From: an uncultured Collinsella sp.
Lineage (GTDB): Bacteria; Actinomycetota; Coriobacteriia; Coriobacteriales; Coriobacteriaceae
DNA length: 40,042 nucleotides
Assembly (NCBI GenBank): GCA_900548265.1
Contig: URKG01000019.1
Span: forward strand, 1 to 40,042
Reading direction: 5' to 3'
The notes under the pieces were generated by a model. The model was not told the DNA's origin, ran no database searches, and saw nothing but the letters and a program-made list of their open reading frames with translations. Position numbers and translations under genes: made by a program. Every line of letters starts with the position of its first letter. The first letter of the stretch is position 1. Of the stretch, positions 8,127 through 16,663 are shown one piece after another.

Positions 8127-9134
8127 ATGCTGTTCGATGTTTGGGGTAGCGATACCCTTATCCACTGGGCCGGCTGGGCCATGGTCTTTATTGGCCTGAT
8201 CGTGCTCAACGAGGTCGGCCGCCGCACCAAGCTGGGCGCGGCCATCATCTTTGGCGTGGCTCCGCTGGCCATGACCATCTACTGCGTCGCCATCGCCATC
8301 GGCGTCTCGCAGGGCGCCGAGTGGGCGCTCACCAACCCCACCCATGTGTACCAGAACAGCTGGTTCCACTATGCGAAGGTGTACGCGGCGCTGGCCGGTT
8401 GCTGGGGCTTCATTGCCATTAAGTACCAGTGGGGCAAGATCGGCAAGGCGCATTGGTTCCGCGCGTGGCCGTTTGTGATCGTCGCCATCAACATCATGAT
8501 CGCCGTCGTGTCCGACTTCGAGAGCGCCTATCACTTCTTTGTCCTGGGCCAGTCCACCTGGGTCACCTCCGAAGGCGCTACGCAGCTGGCCGGCTGGAAC
8601 AACGTGTTCAACGGCATCGCCGGTATCATCAACATCTTCTGCATGACCGGTTGGTGGAGCGTCTACGCCTCCGAGGATCAGACCGACATGCTGTGGCCCG
8701 ACATGACCTGGGTCTACATCATCGCCTACGATATCTGGAACTTCTGCTACACCTACAACTGCCTGCCCACCCACTCCTGGTTCTGCGGCTTTGCGCTGCT
8801 GCTGGCGCCCACCGTCGCCGCCTTTATCTGGAACAAGGGCGGCTGGATTCAGAACCGCGCCTTTACGCTGGCCATTTGGTGCATGTTTGCCCAGGTGTTC
8901 CCGTACTTCCAGGAGGAGTCCATCTTTGTGACGCACTCCACGCTCGATCCCGGCGCCGCCACCGCGGTCTCGGTCGCCGCGCTAATCGCCAACATCGCCG
9001 CGATCATCTACGTCGCCTACCGTGCCAAGAAGCTCGGCCGCAATCCCTACAAGCAGGATGTCTTTGAGGGCACCAGCGATTGGGAGAAGGCCACTGCCCG
9101 CCGCGCCAAGGTTGATTACGCGCACGCCGAGTAA
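8127..9134 (+). CDS. Polytopic membrane protein, DUF5692-like
   Basis: A 335-residue integral membrane protein with about eight or nine hydrophobic segments from the N-terminus to about residue 310, then a short charged cytoplasmic tail (YRAKKLGRNPYKQDVFEG). It is rich in Trp and aromatic residues. I associate it with the DUF5692 family, whose function is unknown, but this is from memory of family appearance. The ATG at 8127 has a good AAAGGAG 8 nt upstream. It lies just after tetR and ends at the terminator at 9206-9245. Co-localisation with a regulator and a flavin/Fe-S oxidoreductase suggests uptake, export or membrane electron exchange for the same substrate; that is inference. Confidence 0.7.
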   Translation: MLFDVWGSDTLIHWAGWAMVFIGLIVLNEVGRRTKLGAAIIFGVAPLAMTIYCVAIAIGVSQGAEWALTNPTHVYQNSWFHYAKVYAALAGCWGFIAIKYQWGKIGKAHWFRAWPFVIVAINIMIAVVSDFESAYHFFVLGQSTWVTSEGATQLAGWNNVFNGIAGIINIFCMTGWWSVYASEDQTDMLWPDMTWVYIIAYDIWNFCYTYNCLPTHSWFCGFALLLAPTVAAFIWNKGGWIQNRAFTLAIWCMFAQVFPYFQEESIFVTHSTLDPGAATAVSVAALIANIAAIIYVAYRAKKLGRNPYKQDVFEGTSDWEKATARRAKVDYAHAE

Positions 9135-9205
9135 CGTGCCTGGCGCAGACATCGCTTGAGCGCGAAGCAGCATAGCCGGCTCCGCGCAACTCAACGCATT
9201 GCAGA

Positions 9206-9245
9206 GCCCCCGGAATGTGATTCGTTCGCGTTCCGGGGGCCTTTT
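9206..9245 (+). terminator. Rho-independent terminator after the membrane protein gene
   Basis: A perfect 10-bp stem (GCCCCCGGAA at 9206-9215, TTCCGGGGGC at 9231-9240) is followed by CTTTT. It ends the tetR-membrane protein unit. Confidence 0.88.
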
Positions 9246-9367
9246 GCTGCCGCGAGGATGCGGCCGAACGATGCGCTCAGGTTAAATCAAATCTTATATT
9301 TCATACGCGCTTTATATGGCTCCATTTTTGGGTACAGTGTTGAGCCGATATTGAGCTTGGGGGATAT

Positions 9368-10870
9368 ATGAAAGATGAGACGATGGGCCAAGAGGATGCG
9401 GCCCAAGATGCAGAAGCGTGTGCCGAGGCCCTGGAGAGCCTAGACCAGATCGCACTGGCCGAGATTGCGTTTGACGATTCGAGCGTTGATGTGCGGGATG
9501 AGCCGGAAATCGAGGCGCAGCCCGATGATCAGGATGCAAAAGACGATGGCGCCGCGCCCACCGAGGACGAGGCGGGGCACGAGGAATCCGAATGCGAGGC
9601 CGACGACCAGCCCGAATCCGACACGAGCGAGGAAACCATCTTGCTCGACAGCTTGCCGGCCGAAGATTCGCTGACCCGCGAGCTTCCCGGCCTGGGCTCC
9701 GCGCCTGCCGTGGACGAGACCATCGCCATGGGCGATATTCCCCTACCGTCCGTTCCTTCGGCACGCGAAGCCGAGGTTCGTCATCGCAAGATGTCGCCCA
9801 AGCGCCGCAACCTGATGGCTGCCGGCGTTGTGGCCGTCGCGCTCGTCGCCGGCGGCGCAGGCTATGCCGCCTGGAACGGATATCAGCAAGAGCAGGCTGC
9901 CGCTGTCGCCGCCAGCGCGCACACGATGATGTCGGTGCAGATTGGCGTGCATGCCGCGGACCTCGACTGCTCAACCGGCTCCAAGATTCCCGTACAGGTG
10001 AGCGGGCAGGATTCCGACGGTTCTTCCGTGAGCGAAACACTCTACGTTGACGAGCATGGTCGTGGCATTAAGCTGCTGCCCGGCGACTATACGCTCTCCA
10101 TCGCTGGGTCCCCCATCGCAGCCGACGGTACCATTTACACCGTGCCGACCACCAAGGCGCAGGTCACCATTAAGAGCGATGGGCAGGATTTGAGTGCCCA
10201 GGCCACCTTTAAGCTCAAGGTGCCTTCGGCCGACACGGTGACTGACGACCAGATCGATGCCGCCGCCAAGTATGCCGAGGAAGGCGGGGTGAACTCCGCC
10301 GCGGTCGCAAAGGTGCTCCAGCAGGCGGCAACCGCGCGCCGTGATGCCGCCGTCAACGCCGTGAGCTCCCGCGAGGCACAGGCGACCCGCGACGCCGATG
10401 CTCGACATAAGTCAACGGACCTGTATCAGCTCGATATTCCCGTTGAGTGGTACGGTAAAGTCGCGACTTGGCAAAACGGCAGCACGCTGTGCATCTATCT
10501 TGCCGGCGACACGAACACGCCGCTTGTGACGCTTGTCACGGTGCGCGACGGCGAGAGCTTTACGCCCGATGAGGGCGATGCGGTTTTGGGTGCGGCAAAC
10601 CTCGGCAACGGCTACACCGTCTACGCCAGCGGCCCCGTCTATCCGTACGTGGTGCCCCAGACCATCAACGGGCGCACGCAAGACCCCGTGTCGACCTACC
10701 CCATGGACACGGCCATTGAGCTTGTCGAGCTTACGACCGGCAACCGCTATACGTATAGCCAGATCAAGAACGACCTGGTGGGTAAAGACGGCAAGGCCGA
10801 TGGTGCCACTAAGCTCGAAACCGACTACCTCGCGCAGATCCTGCTGCCGAGTATCAAAGCCCAGGACTAG
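9368..10870 (+). CDS. Hypothetical single-pass membrane protein with acidic cytoplasmic N-terminus
   Basis: A 500-residue protein of unknown function. Residues 1-130 are very rich in Asp and Glu and likely disordered; a basic stretch (RHRKMSPKRRN, about 138-148) precedes one membrane helix at about 149-168. The remaining 330 residues should lie outside, with no signal cleavage. The outer part includes a beta-rich region (about 190-290), a helical Ala-rich segment (about 300-345) and a C-terminal domain around DIPVEWYGKVATWQNGSTLCIYL. I recognise no enzyme motif; sensor, anchor or envelope roles are possible. The ATG at 9368 has GGGGGA 4-9 nt upstream. It runs convergent with the ATPase gene and no clear terminator is seen in the 73 bp between them. 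Confidence 0.75.
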   Translation: MKDETMGQEDAAQDAEACAEALESLDQIALAEIAFDDSSVDVRDEPEIEAQPDDQDAKDDGAAPTEDEAGHEESECEADDQPESDTSEETILLDSLPAEDSLTRELPGLGSAPAVDETIAMGDIPLPSVPSAREAEVRHRKMSPKRRNLMAAGVVAVALVAGGAGYAAWNGYQQEQAAAVAASAHTMMSVQIGVHAADLDCSTGSKIPVQVSGQDSDGSSVSETLYVDEHGRGIKLLPGDYTLSIAGSPIAADGTIYTVPTTKAQVTIKSDGQDLSAQATFKLKVPSADTVTDDQIDAAAKYAEEGGVNSAAVAKVLQQAATARRDAAVNAVSSREAQATRDADARHKSTDLYQLDIPVEWYGKVATWQNGSTLCIYLAGDTNTPLVTLVTVRDGESFTPDEGDAVLGAANLGNGYTVYASGPVYPYVVPQTINGRTQDPVSTYPMDTAIELVELTTGNRYTYSQIKNDLVGKDGKADGATKLETDYLAQILLPSIKAQD

Positions 10871-10943
10871 TCTGGCGCAGCAAGGTGCTCCCCAACCGTG
10901 ATGAAGGAGCCAGGAGGTCCTGACCCCACAGGCCCATAGATGA

Positions 10944-12296
10944 TTAGGCAAGGAGCCACTTCCATGCGGGCATAACGTGTACCACACCGTGCTCGCATGG
11001 AATATCGGTCTGTTCATCCATGGTAACGATTGCCGACTCGCCAAGATCAAACTGGGCCATCGAGGCATCAAGCGCGGCGATTTCGCGCTCGCGCGTTTTC
11101 TCACTTGCCATATCCGCACTCACCTGAATCAGGCTATAAGCCCGCATGAGAAGCGCATCCCCAGCCACAAAGTCCACCTCACGGCTTTTGCTCTTCTCTT
11201 TGATTAGCAGGCGGCAGACCGAGCCGGTCCTCACCGCGGGAGTCCTTCTTCTTAGCGCATTGAACACTGCGGTCTCGAGCCTCTGGCCCTGGTCCAATGC
11301 CGATGCGGGAGAGAATGCTCCAAACATCGCAGGGTCGACAGCGTAGACCTTAGACGCAGACCGCATGTTATTTGCCAGTGAACGCGTGAACTCCGGCACA
11401 GAAAATAACAGGTAGGCGTCCTCATAATACTCAAGTAAGTCGCTGAGCGAATTACGACTGACGGGTATCTGTCTGCTCTTGAACTCGTTGTACACTTTGT
11501 TCACTGACAGCTCTCGTCCCGAAGATGCCATACACCGCGTCAAGAACAGCGATGCCAGGCGAGGGTTCTTGACGTCGTAACGTTCAACGACGTCCATGGC
11601 GACCGTTCGCGAAGCATATTCCTGTAGCAGCTGAATCGCGTCTGCAGGCGTCTGCTCAAGTGTCGCGATGAATCCCCCTCGTTCAAGATACCCGATCAGA
11701 TGATGTCGAAGCAGCGCTGCATCGCTCGGGGAAAAGGTCGCATCTGACTCGAGAACGCTCCCCGTCTTATATCGAACGTATTCCGAAAAACTCAACGGAA
11801 AAAGCTCTCGCACAAGAGAACGACCCCTGAACTCGCTCTTAAGTTCTGAGGACAGCATCTTAGAAGAAGATCCCGTCACATAGACGGTCGCTTTCTCCGT
11901 ATCGACTACACGCCGCAGAAACGCACCCCATTCGGGAATTTCCTGGATCTCGTCAAAGAAAATGTAAGCGCCCTCGGTTCGAGCAACAGGATACAGCGCA
12001 TAGAACGTGTCGAGCACGTCCGCCAGCAGCGATGGCTCATACGGGCGCAAGCGCTCATCCTCAAAATTGAAGTAAAGCATCCGGTCAAGCTCGACGCCCC
12101 GGTTCTGAAGCCGCCACATCTCCTGATACAGGCGATACGTCTTTCCACAACGGCGGGCCCCCACAATCACATTTACGATGTTGTCGCGCTTTGGCTCCTG
12201 TGGGTTTCCTAGATCAAGGTCTCGCTCAAAGACCTGCGGAACCCCCTGCTGTTCAAAGTCCTTTATTTTCTGGGCGATCAAGTCGTTGAATGCCAT
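10944..12296 (-). CDS. AAA family ATPase with DUF4143 domain
   Basis: A 450-residue P-loop ATPase of the AAA_14 plus DUF4143 type, widespread and often variable between strains, with no settled role. Walker A is GARRCGKT (residues 46-53), Walker B is IFFDEIQ (112-118), and a sensor-like YVTGSSSKML follows at 139-148. The C-terminal half (about 200-440) includes a nuclease-like LIKEKSKSREVDFVAGD that is typical of the family. It appears lower in G+C than its neighbours, which may point to acquisition. The ATG at 12296 follows GGAGAATC. The promoter region is unusual: a 23-bp inverted repeat surrounds a TATAAT box. Confidence 0.9.
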   Translation of the reverse strand: MAFNDLIAQKIKDFEQQGVPQVFERDLDLGNPQEPKRDNIVNVIVGARRCGKTYRLYQEMWRLQNRGVELDRMLYFNFEDERLRPYEPSLLADVLDTFYALYPVARTEGAYIFFDEIQEIPEWGAFLRRVVDTEKATVYVTGSSSKMLSSELKSEFRGRSLVRELFPLSFSEYVRYKTGSVLESDATFSPSDAALLRHHLIGYLERGGFIATLEQTPADAIQLLQEYASRTVAMDVVERYDVKNPRLASLFLTRCMASSGRELSVNKVYNEFKSRQIPVSRNSLSDLLEYYEDAYLLFSVPEFTRSLANNMRSASKVYAVDPAMFGAFSPASALDQGQRLETAVFNALRRRTPAVRTGSVCRLLIKEKSKSREVDFVAGDALLMRAYSLIQVSADMASEKTREREIAALDASMAQFDLGESAIVTMDEQTDIPCEHGVVHVMPAWKWLLA

Positions 12297-12304
12297 GATT
12301 CTCC

Positions 12305-12381
12305 AATCTTGCTCTCTAGCTAATCAAAATTATACTGATTCTTGATTAGTTAGAGAGCAAGATTGTGTGTAGTTTGATTAG
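12305..12381 (-). promoter_or_regulatory. ATPase promoter enclosed in a 23-bp inverted repeat
   Basis: The arms at 12305-12327 and 12342-12364 pair over 23 bp with one mismatch. The 14-nt loop holds TATAAT (12334-12329, minus strand) as a -10 box, 33 nt before the ATPase ATG. Half-sites CTAATCAA/TTGATTAG occur three times (12320-12327, 12342-12349, 12374-12381). This looks like an operator for self- or cross-regulation. The -35 is unclear: TTGCTC occurs but with a 20-nt spacer. Confidence 0.65.
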
Positions 12382-12460
12382 CACTTAAGCAAGTTTTATC
12401 ACCGTTATTGCTCCGAAGGATATCGAGTGGCTAAGAGGACAACCGAGCTCGAATGCGACT

Positions 12461-12497
12461 CCCCGAGCAGTCAATTTGGGACGGGGCTTTTTTGACT
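12461..12497. repeat. Palindromic repeat variant with TTTGGGACGGGGC core
   Basis: CCCCG (12461-12465) pairs with CGGGG (12482-12486), followed by TTTTTT; outside this, AGTCAA (12469-12474) pairs with TTGACT (12492-12497). It may act as a plus-strand terminator, but no plus-strand gene precedes it. The core TTTGGGAC resembles the cores of families A, B and C. The stretch 12382-12460 holds nothing I can name. Confidence 0.5.
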
Positions 12498-12528
12498 ACC
12501 CTCCCCCTGCAGAAAAATCCCTAACGCA

Positions 12529-12593
12529 GTTGCGGTGAAATAGGGACTGTTTTTGCTGGTCAAACCGCAAAACAGTCCCTATTTCACCGCAAC
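12529..12593. repeat. Palindromic repeat family C
   Basis: A perfect 25-bp inverted repeat (12529-12553 with 12569-12593) with a 15-nt loop. The arm contains GGTGAAATAGGGACTGTTTT. It lies 26 bp from the end of the small Pro-rich gene at 12619 and may serve as its terminator, though the pairing is far longer than a terminator needs. Confidence 0.9.
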
Positions 12594-12618
12594 TTATTGG
12601 TGGCCTTTTGGGTGGCAC

Positions 12619-12813
12619 TCAGCGCCACGGATCGGCTTCGAACATCGGCTCGCGCTCGGGGCGGCGATCGCTGTAGGGATCGTAGCCGTCGTCGTCCTCG
12701 TTCTCGGCACGGATGTAGGGGTCGCGCGGCTTGGGCGCCGGCTTGGGCGCAGGCTTGGGCGCGGCGGGTGCGGCATCGGTCGCCGGCGCGCTTGTCTTGA
12801 TCTCGTCTTTCAT
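12619..12813 (-). CDS. Small proline-rich acidic protein, unknown function
   Basis: A 64-residue hypothetical protein. Residues 8-30 are Ala/Pro/Lys repeats (PKPAPKPAPKP), followed by an acidic Tyr/Asp-rich tail (RAENEDDDGYDPYSDRRPE) ending in FEADPWR. It has no membrane segment or signal. Two ATGs are close together; the second, at 12813, lies 8 nt after AAGGAG and is the better start. It is downstream of clpB but separated by a terminator, so it is probably a separate unit. The low-complexity composition leaves some doubt that it is a gene, but the good ribosome-binding site supports it. Confidence 0.55.
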   Translation of the reverse strand: MKDEIKTSAPATDAAPAAPKPAPKPAPKPRDPYIRAENEDDDGYDPYSDRRPEREPMFEADPWR

Positions 12814-12865
12814 CTGCATATCTCCTTGCCATGCAATCGTGTTCAACATCATCGATTGTCGCACG

Positions 12866-12902
12866 AAAAAGGGCGGCGGACCCAATTGGATCCGCCGCCC
12901 TT
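12866..12902 (-). terminator. Rho-independent terminator of clpB
   Basis: A 12-bp stem (AAGGGCGGCGGA at 12869-12880 with TCCGCCGCCCTT at 12891-12902) is followed on the minus strand by TTTTTCG. It lies 44 bp after the clpB stop codon. Confidence 0.9.
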
Positions 12903-12946
12903 GGCGTTTAGAGACGACTGACAGATTTTAAGGCATGGCCCAAAAT

Positions 12947-15574
12947 CTACTCGGCGTCGGGAACCTCGTAGGTGGCCGCCGGCGTGTTGTCGCACACGAC
13001 GGTAAAGCCGCCGTCCTTGTCGACATCGACCGTCACCTGATCGCCCTCGCGCACCGTGCCGTCGATGATGGCGGCCGCGATGGCGTCCACGACCTCGCGC
13101 TGGACCAGACGCTTGAGCGGACGGGCACCGAACACGGGGTCCAGGCCGCCCACGGCGAGCATCTGCTTGGCCGCCGGGGTGATGCCAAGCGTCATGCGCT
13201 CCTTGGCCAGACGCGCGCGGACGTCGGCGAGCTGGATGTCGACGATCTTCTCGATCTGCGCCATGCCAAGCGGATGGAACACCACGATATCGTCGATACG
13301 GTTGAGGAACTCGGGGCGGAAGGTCTGAGCCATGGCGGCGTCGACCTGATGGCGCATCTCCTCCTCGTCCTTGCCGGACAGATCGGCGATGGCCTTGGAG
13401 CCCACGTTGGACGTCATGATGATAATCGTGTTCTTGAAGGACACCTGGCGACCCTGGCCATCGGTCAGACGACCGTCATCAAGTACCTGCAGCAGCACGT
13501 TAAAGACATCCGGATGGGCCTTCTCCATCTCGTCGAGCAAGATCACGGAGTACGGACGACGGCGCACGGCCTCGGTGAGCTGGCCGCCCTCGTCGTAACC
13601 CACGTATCCCGGGGGCGCACCGATCAGACGCTGGACGCTGAACTTCTCCATGTACTCGGACATGTCGATACGCACGAGTGCGCGCTCGTCATCGAACAGG
13701 CACTCGGCTAGAGCCTTGGCGAGCTCGGTCTTACCCACGCCGGTGGGGCCCAGGAAGAAGAAGCTGCCGATGGGCTTGTCCGGATCGGAGAGGCCCGCAC
13801 GGCTGCGGCGCACAGCTGCGGCGACGGCGGAGACGGCCTCGTCCTGGCCGATGACGCGCTTATGCAGCTCGCCCTCCAGGCCCTTCAACTTGTCGAGCTC
13901 GCCCTGCATCATCTTGGACACGGGCACGCCGGTCCAGGCGCTCACGACCTCGGCGATCTCATCGGAGGTCACCTGTTCGTTGAGGCCCTCGCCGTCCTGC
14001 TGCTTTTGTGCCTCGAGCGCGGCCTCGGAATCCTGAATCTGCTGCTGCAGGCCCGGAATCACGGAGAAGCGCAGCTCGGACGCACGGCCCAGGTCGCCGT
14101 TGCGCGTCGCGCGCTCCTCTTCGCTCTTGGCCTCGTCGAGCTGGCCCTTGAGCTCCTGCACGTGGTCGATGGCGTTCTTTTGGTTGAGCCAGCCGGCCTT
14201 TTGCACGTTGAGCTTTTCCTGGACCTCGGCAATCTCTTGGCGCAGGGCCTCCAGACGCTCCTTGGAGGCGTCGTCGGTCTCCTTCATGAGCGCCTGCTCC
14301 TCGATCTGCAGCTGGGTGAGCTGACGCGTGGTGGCGTCAATCTCGACCGGCATGCTGTCGAGCTCCATGCGCAAACGGCTTGCGGCCTCATCGACCAAGT
14401 CGATGGCCTTGTCGGGCAGGAAGCGGTCGGCGATGTAGCGATCGGAGAGGTCGGCAGCCGCCACGAGCGCGCTATCGGTGATATGCACGCCGTGGAAGAT
14501 CTCGTACTTCTCCTTGAGGCCACGAAGGATCGAGATGGTGTCCTCGACGGTAGGCTCGGAGACCATCACAGTCTGGAAACGACGCGCGAGCGCCGCGTCC
14601 TTCTCGATGTACTTGCGGTATTCGTCGAGCGTAGTCGCGCCAATCGCGTGCAAGTCGCCACGGGCAAGCGCAGGCTTGAGGATGTTGCCGGCGTCCATGG
14701 AGCCCTCGGTTGCACCCGCGCCCACGATGGTATGGAGCTCATCGATGAACAAGATGACCTTGCCCTCGGACTTCTGTACCTCCTTGAGCACGGCCTTCAA
14801 GCGGTCCTCGAACTCGCCGCGGTACTTGGCGCCGGCGACCAGCGCGCTCATGTCGAGCTCGATCAGGTCGCGGTCGCGCAGGGTGCTCGGTACGTCGCCG
14901 GCCACGATACGCTGGGCGATGCCCTCGACGATGGCCGTCTTGCCGACGCCCGGCTCACCGATGAGCACGGGGTTGTTCTTGGTGCGACGGGACAGGACCT
15001 GGATGGTGCGGCGAATCTCATCGGTACGGCCGATGACCGGGTCGAGTTTGCCGGCGCGAGCGAGGTCGCAGATGTTGCGACCGTACTGCTCCAGCGCCTC
15101 AAACTGCGTCTTATCCTCGGCAGACGTCACGCGGTCATCGCCGCGCAGTTCCTCGTAGACTTGCTCGATGCGCTCCTTGGTGACGCCTGCGTCGCGCAGC
15201 ACGCGGCCCGCCTCGCCCTTGTCCTCGGCAAGTGCCATCAGTAGATGCTCGGTCACTACAAAGCTGTCGCCCATCTTGGTGGCCTTCTTCTCGGCCTTTT
15301 CGATGACGCGGACGAGCTCGTTGGACAGGCCCATCTGCTGACCCTCGCCCGAAACCTTGGGCGCGTGGTCGATGGCATCCTGTGTGGAGCGCGCGAGCTG
15401 AGCCGGGTCGGCACCGATGCGCTCTATGATCACGGAGATATTGCGCTCGCCGGCACCGAGCAGGGCGGACAGCAGGTGAATCGGCTCCACAGCGCCGGCC
15501 TGTGCATCGGCAGCCGTGCTCATGGCGGTCTGCAACGCCTCGCGCGACGTCATTGCTAGCTTATCGATTCTCAT
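12947..15574 (-). CDS. clpB: ATP-dependent disaggregase ClpB
   Basis: A 875-residue Hsp100 chaperone that, with DnaK, threads aggregated proteins through a hexameric ring. All parts are present: the N-terminal repeat domain (about 1-145), first AAA module with GEPGVGKT (about 205), the long coiled-coil middle domain (about 400-530) that ClpB has and ClpA lacks, second AAA module with GPTGVGKT (about 610), and the C-terminal D2-small region. Length matches the family. ATG 15574 follows GAGAGGTG. Ninety bp upstream of the start is a 27-bp dyad (15664-15690) identical in layout to one before dnaK, so clpB should be under HspR with the dnaK operon. Confidence 0.97.
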   Translation of the reverse strand: MRIDKLAMTSREALQTAMSTAADAQAGAVEPIHLLSALLGAGERNISVIIERIGADPAQLARSTQDAIDHAPKVSGEGQQMGLSNELVRVIEKAEKKATKMGDSFVVTEHLLMALAEDKGEAGRVLRDAGVTKERIEQVYEELRGDDRVTSAEDKTQFEALEQYGRNICDLARAGKLDPVIGRTDEIRRTIQVLSRRTKNNPVLIGEPGVGKTAIVEGIAQRIVAGDVPSTLRDRDLIELDMSALVAGAKYRGEFEDRLKAVLKEVQKSEGKVILFIDELHTIVGAGATEGSMDAGNILKPALARGDLHAIGATTLDEYRKYIEKDAALARRFQTVMVSEPTVEDTISILRGLKEKYEIFHGVHITDSALVAAADLSDRYIADRFLPDKAIDLVDEAASRLRMELDSMPVEIDATTRQLTQLQIEEQALMKETDDASKERLEALRQEIAEVQEKLNVQKAGWLNQKNAIDHVQELKGQLDEAKSEEERATRNGDLGRASELRFSVIPGLQQQIQDSEAALEAQKQQDGEGLNEQVTSDEIAEVVSAWTGVPVSKMMQGELDKLKGLEGELHKRVIGQDEAVSAVAAAVRRSRAGLSDPDKPIGSFFFLGPTGVGKTELAKALAECLFDDERALVRIDMSEYMEKFSVQRLIGAPPGYVGYDEGGQLTEAVRRRPYSVILLDEMEKAHPDVFNVLLQVLDDGRLTDGQGRQVSFKNTIIIMTSNVGSKAIADLSGKDEEEMRHQVDAAMAQTFRPEFLNRIDDIVVFHPLGMAQIEKIVDIQLADVRARLAKERMTLGITPAAKQMLAVGGLDPVFGARPLKRLVQREVVDAIAAAIIDGTVREGDQVTVDVDKDGGFTVVCDNTPAATYEVPDAE

Positions 15575-15663
15575 GGAATCACCTCTCTTGGGGCGGCCGC
15601 CCTACGGGGCGGCTTCACGTTGTTCGAGAAGTATTGTTGCCAGCTTTGCGCGATCTTATACAC

Positions 15664-15690
15664 AAATCTAAGTCTCTATATATAAGATTT
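15664..15690 (-). promoter_or_regulatory. HspR operator candidate (non-standard HAIR) upstream of clpB
   Basis: AAATCTAA at 15664-15671 and TAAGATTT at 15683-15690 flank an 11-bp spacer. Read on the clpB strand it is AAATCTTA-N11-TTAGATTT with GAC just before the second half. The same arrangement lies at 24908-24934 before dnaK. The classic HAIR is CTTGAGT-N7-ACTCAAG; this shares only part of it. Confidence 0.7.
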
Positions 15691-15713
15691 TCTGAGTGTT
15701 CCCACGACATACA

Positions 15714-15750
15714 AACCACCACAAAGGGGACAGGCACCTTTGTGGTGGTT
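15714..15750. repeat. Palindromic repeat family B, copy 1
   Basis: Perfect 14-bp arms AACCACCACAAAGG (15714-15727) and CCTTTGTGGTGGTT (15737-15750) with loop GGACAGGCA. It ends 7 bp from the stop codon of the gene at 15758, on the clpB side. Other copies: 16519-16553, 17387-17421, 17588-17622. Confidence 0.92.
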
Positions 15751-15757
15751 GCAGTCT

Positions 15758-16429
15758 CTATTTACTTGCCGAACCCGTGCTTCCCGATTCGCCGCTCCAG
15801 GGCATCTCATCCTCGAAGAGCCATATACGGGCAGACCCACTATCGCGTGCAGTCTGCGGGTCGGGCAAGCAGGTCTGTTCATAGGCATCTTGGATACACT
15901 GACCCATAAAATCGTTGAGCTCGGCCTGGTCGCCCTCCATGACATAGGCTGCATCGCCGGCCATGATGTAAATACCCGGACCCTCATTGCCCTCGTAACC
16001 CGGATCGTACGAGACATCACATAACTTTGCGCCGTTTGCAGTGTCCAGCTCGATGGAAGAGTGGCATCCGCCAACCATGTCGTTCGCTTTTGCCCGATAG
16101 GACGCATATCCGTACCAACGCTTAAATGTTTTGCCCTTGAGTAGCTCGGACGCCCTATCGATCAGGCTTGTATCCGTGGTATAGCGCATGGCCCCAAGCT
16201 GAATACTCGGATAATTGCTAATACCCAGCACAGCCGGCTGCTCATCAAAATCAACGGTAATGGTCTCGGGCTTGTCGTCGCCGGTCAGAAGTTCGACAGA
16301 TTGAGCCACAGGCTTGACCAACGGCTCCGTCACCACAGCAGGTAGAAATGCCATACCGACAGCGCCCGCGCCAACCACAGCGATCGCAAGCGCCAAGACA
16401 ATCAATCCAATACGGGCAGAACGGCTCAC
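15758..16429 (-). CDS. Hypothetical membrane-anchored protein
   Basis: A 223-residue protein of unknown function. A basic start (MSRSARIG) leads to one hydrophobic helix (about residues 6-28, IGLIVLALAIAVVGAGAVG), then an extracytoplasmic domain with several Cys (in GGCHSS, AKLCDVS, GQCIQDAYEQTC). It could be an anchored protein or a secreted one with an uncleaved signal; there is no lipobox. I choose the GTG at 16429, 6-8 nt after GTGGGGTG; an upstream GTG at 16468 would add residues with no better site. It is bounded on both sides by family B palindromes (15714 and 16519). I recognise no family. Confidence 0.65.
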   Translation of the reverse strand: MSRSARIGLIVLALAIAVVGAGAVGMAFLPAVVTEPLVKPVAQSVELLTGDDKPETITVDFDEQPAVLGISNYPSIQLGAMRYTTDTSLIDRASELLKGKTFKRWYGYASYRAKANDMVGGCHSSIELDTANGAKLCDVSYDPGYEGNEGPGIYIMAGDAAYVMEGDQAELNDFMGQCIQDAYEQTCLPDPQTARDSGSARIWLFEDEMPWSGESGSTGSASK

Positions 16430-16518
16430 GGCAAAACACCCCACAATGCAAACCTTCGCCACCTGCACTAATGATACCGCCAGCTAACACTATTACCAAA
16501 AGAAGCCGCGCGCTCCTC

Positions 16519-16553
16519 ACCACCACAAAGGGGACAGGCACCTTTGTGGTGGT
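16519..16553. repeat. Palindromic repeat family B, copy 2
   Basis: Perfect 13-bp arms ACCACCACAAAGG (16519-16531) and CCTTTGTGGTGGT (16541-16553), loop GGACAGGCA, followed by TTTTCGAC as in copies 3 and 4. It lies between two divergent hypothetical genes. Confidence 0.92.
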
Positions 16554-16663
16554 TTTCGACGCTAACGGTCGACCATCTCGCGCCATGAGATTAAACTTGA
16601 ATTGTTCTCTGAACATATCCATTTCTGCCTATCCTCAACAGATCTTTGTCTCGAGGAGCGCAT

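Noticed and set aside
12405..12470. tRNA-Ser-like words (GAGTGGCTAAGAGGA)
   Set aside because: No acceptor stem, no anticodon arm and no TTCGAATCC arm could be paired; probably chance or a very old remnant.
15714..15750. Reading family B palindromes as plain terminators
   Set aside because: They occur four times nearby with conserved loop and flank sequence, and not all lie after a stop codon, so a repeat family explains them better, although some may also terminate.
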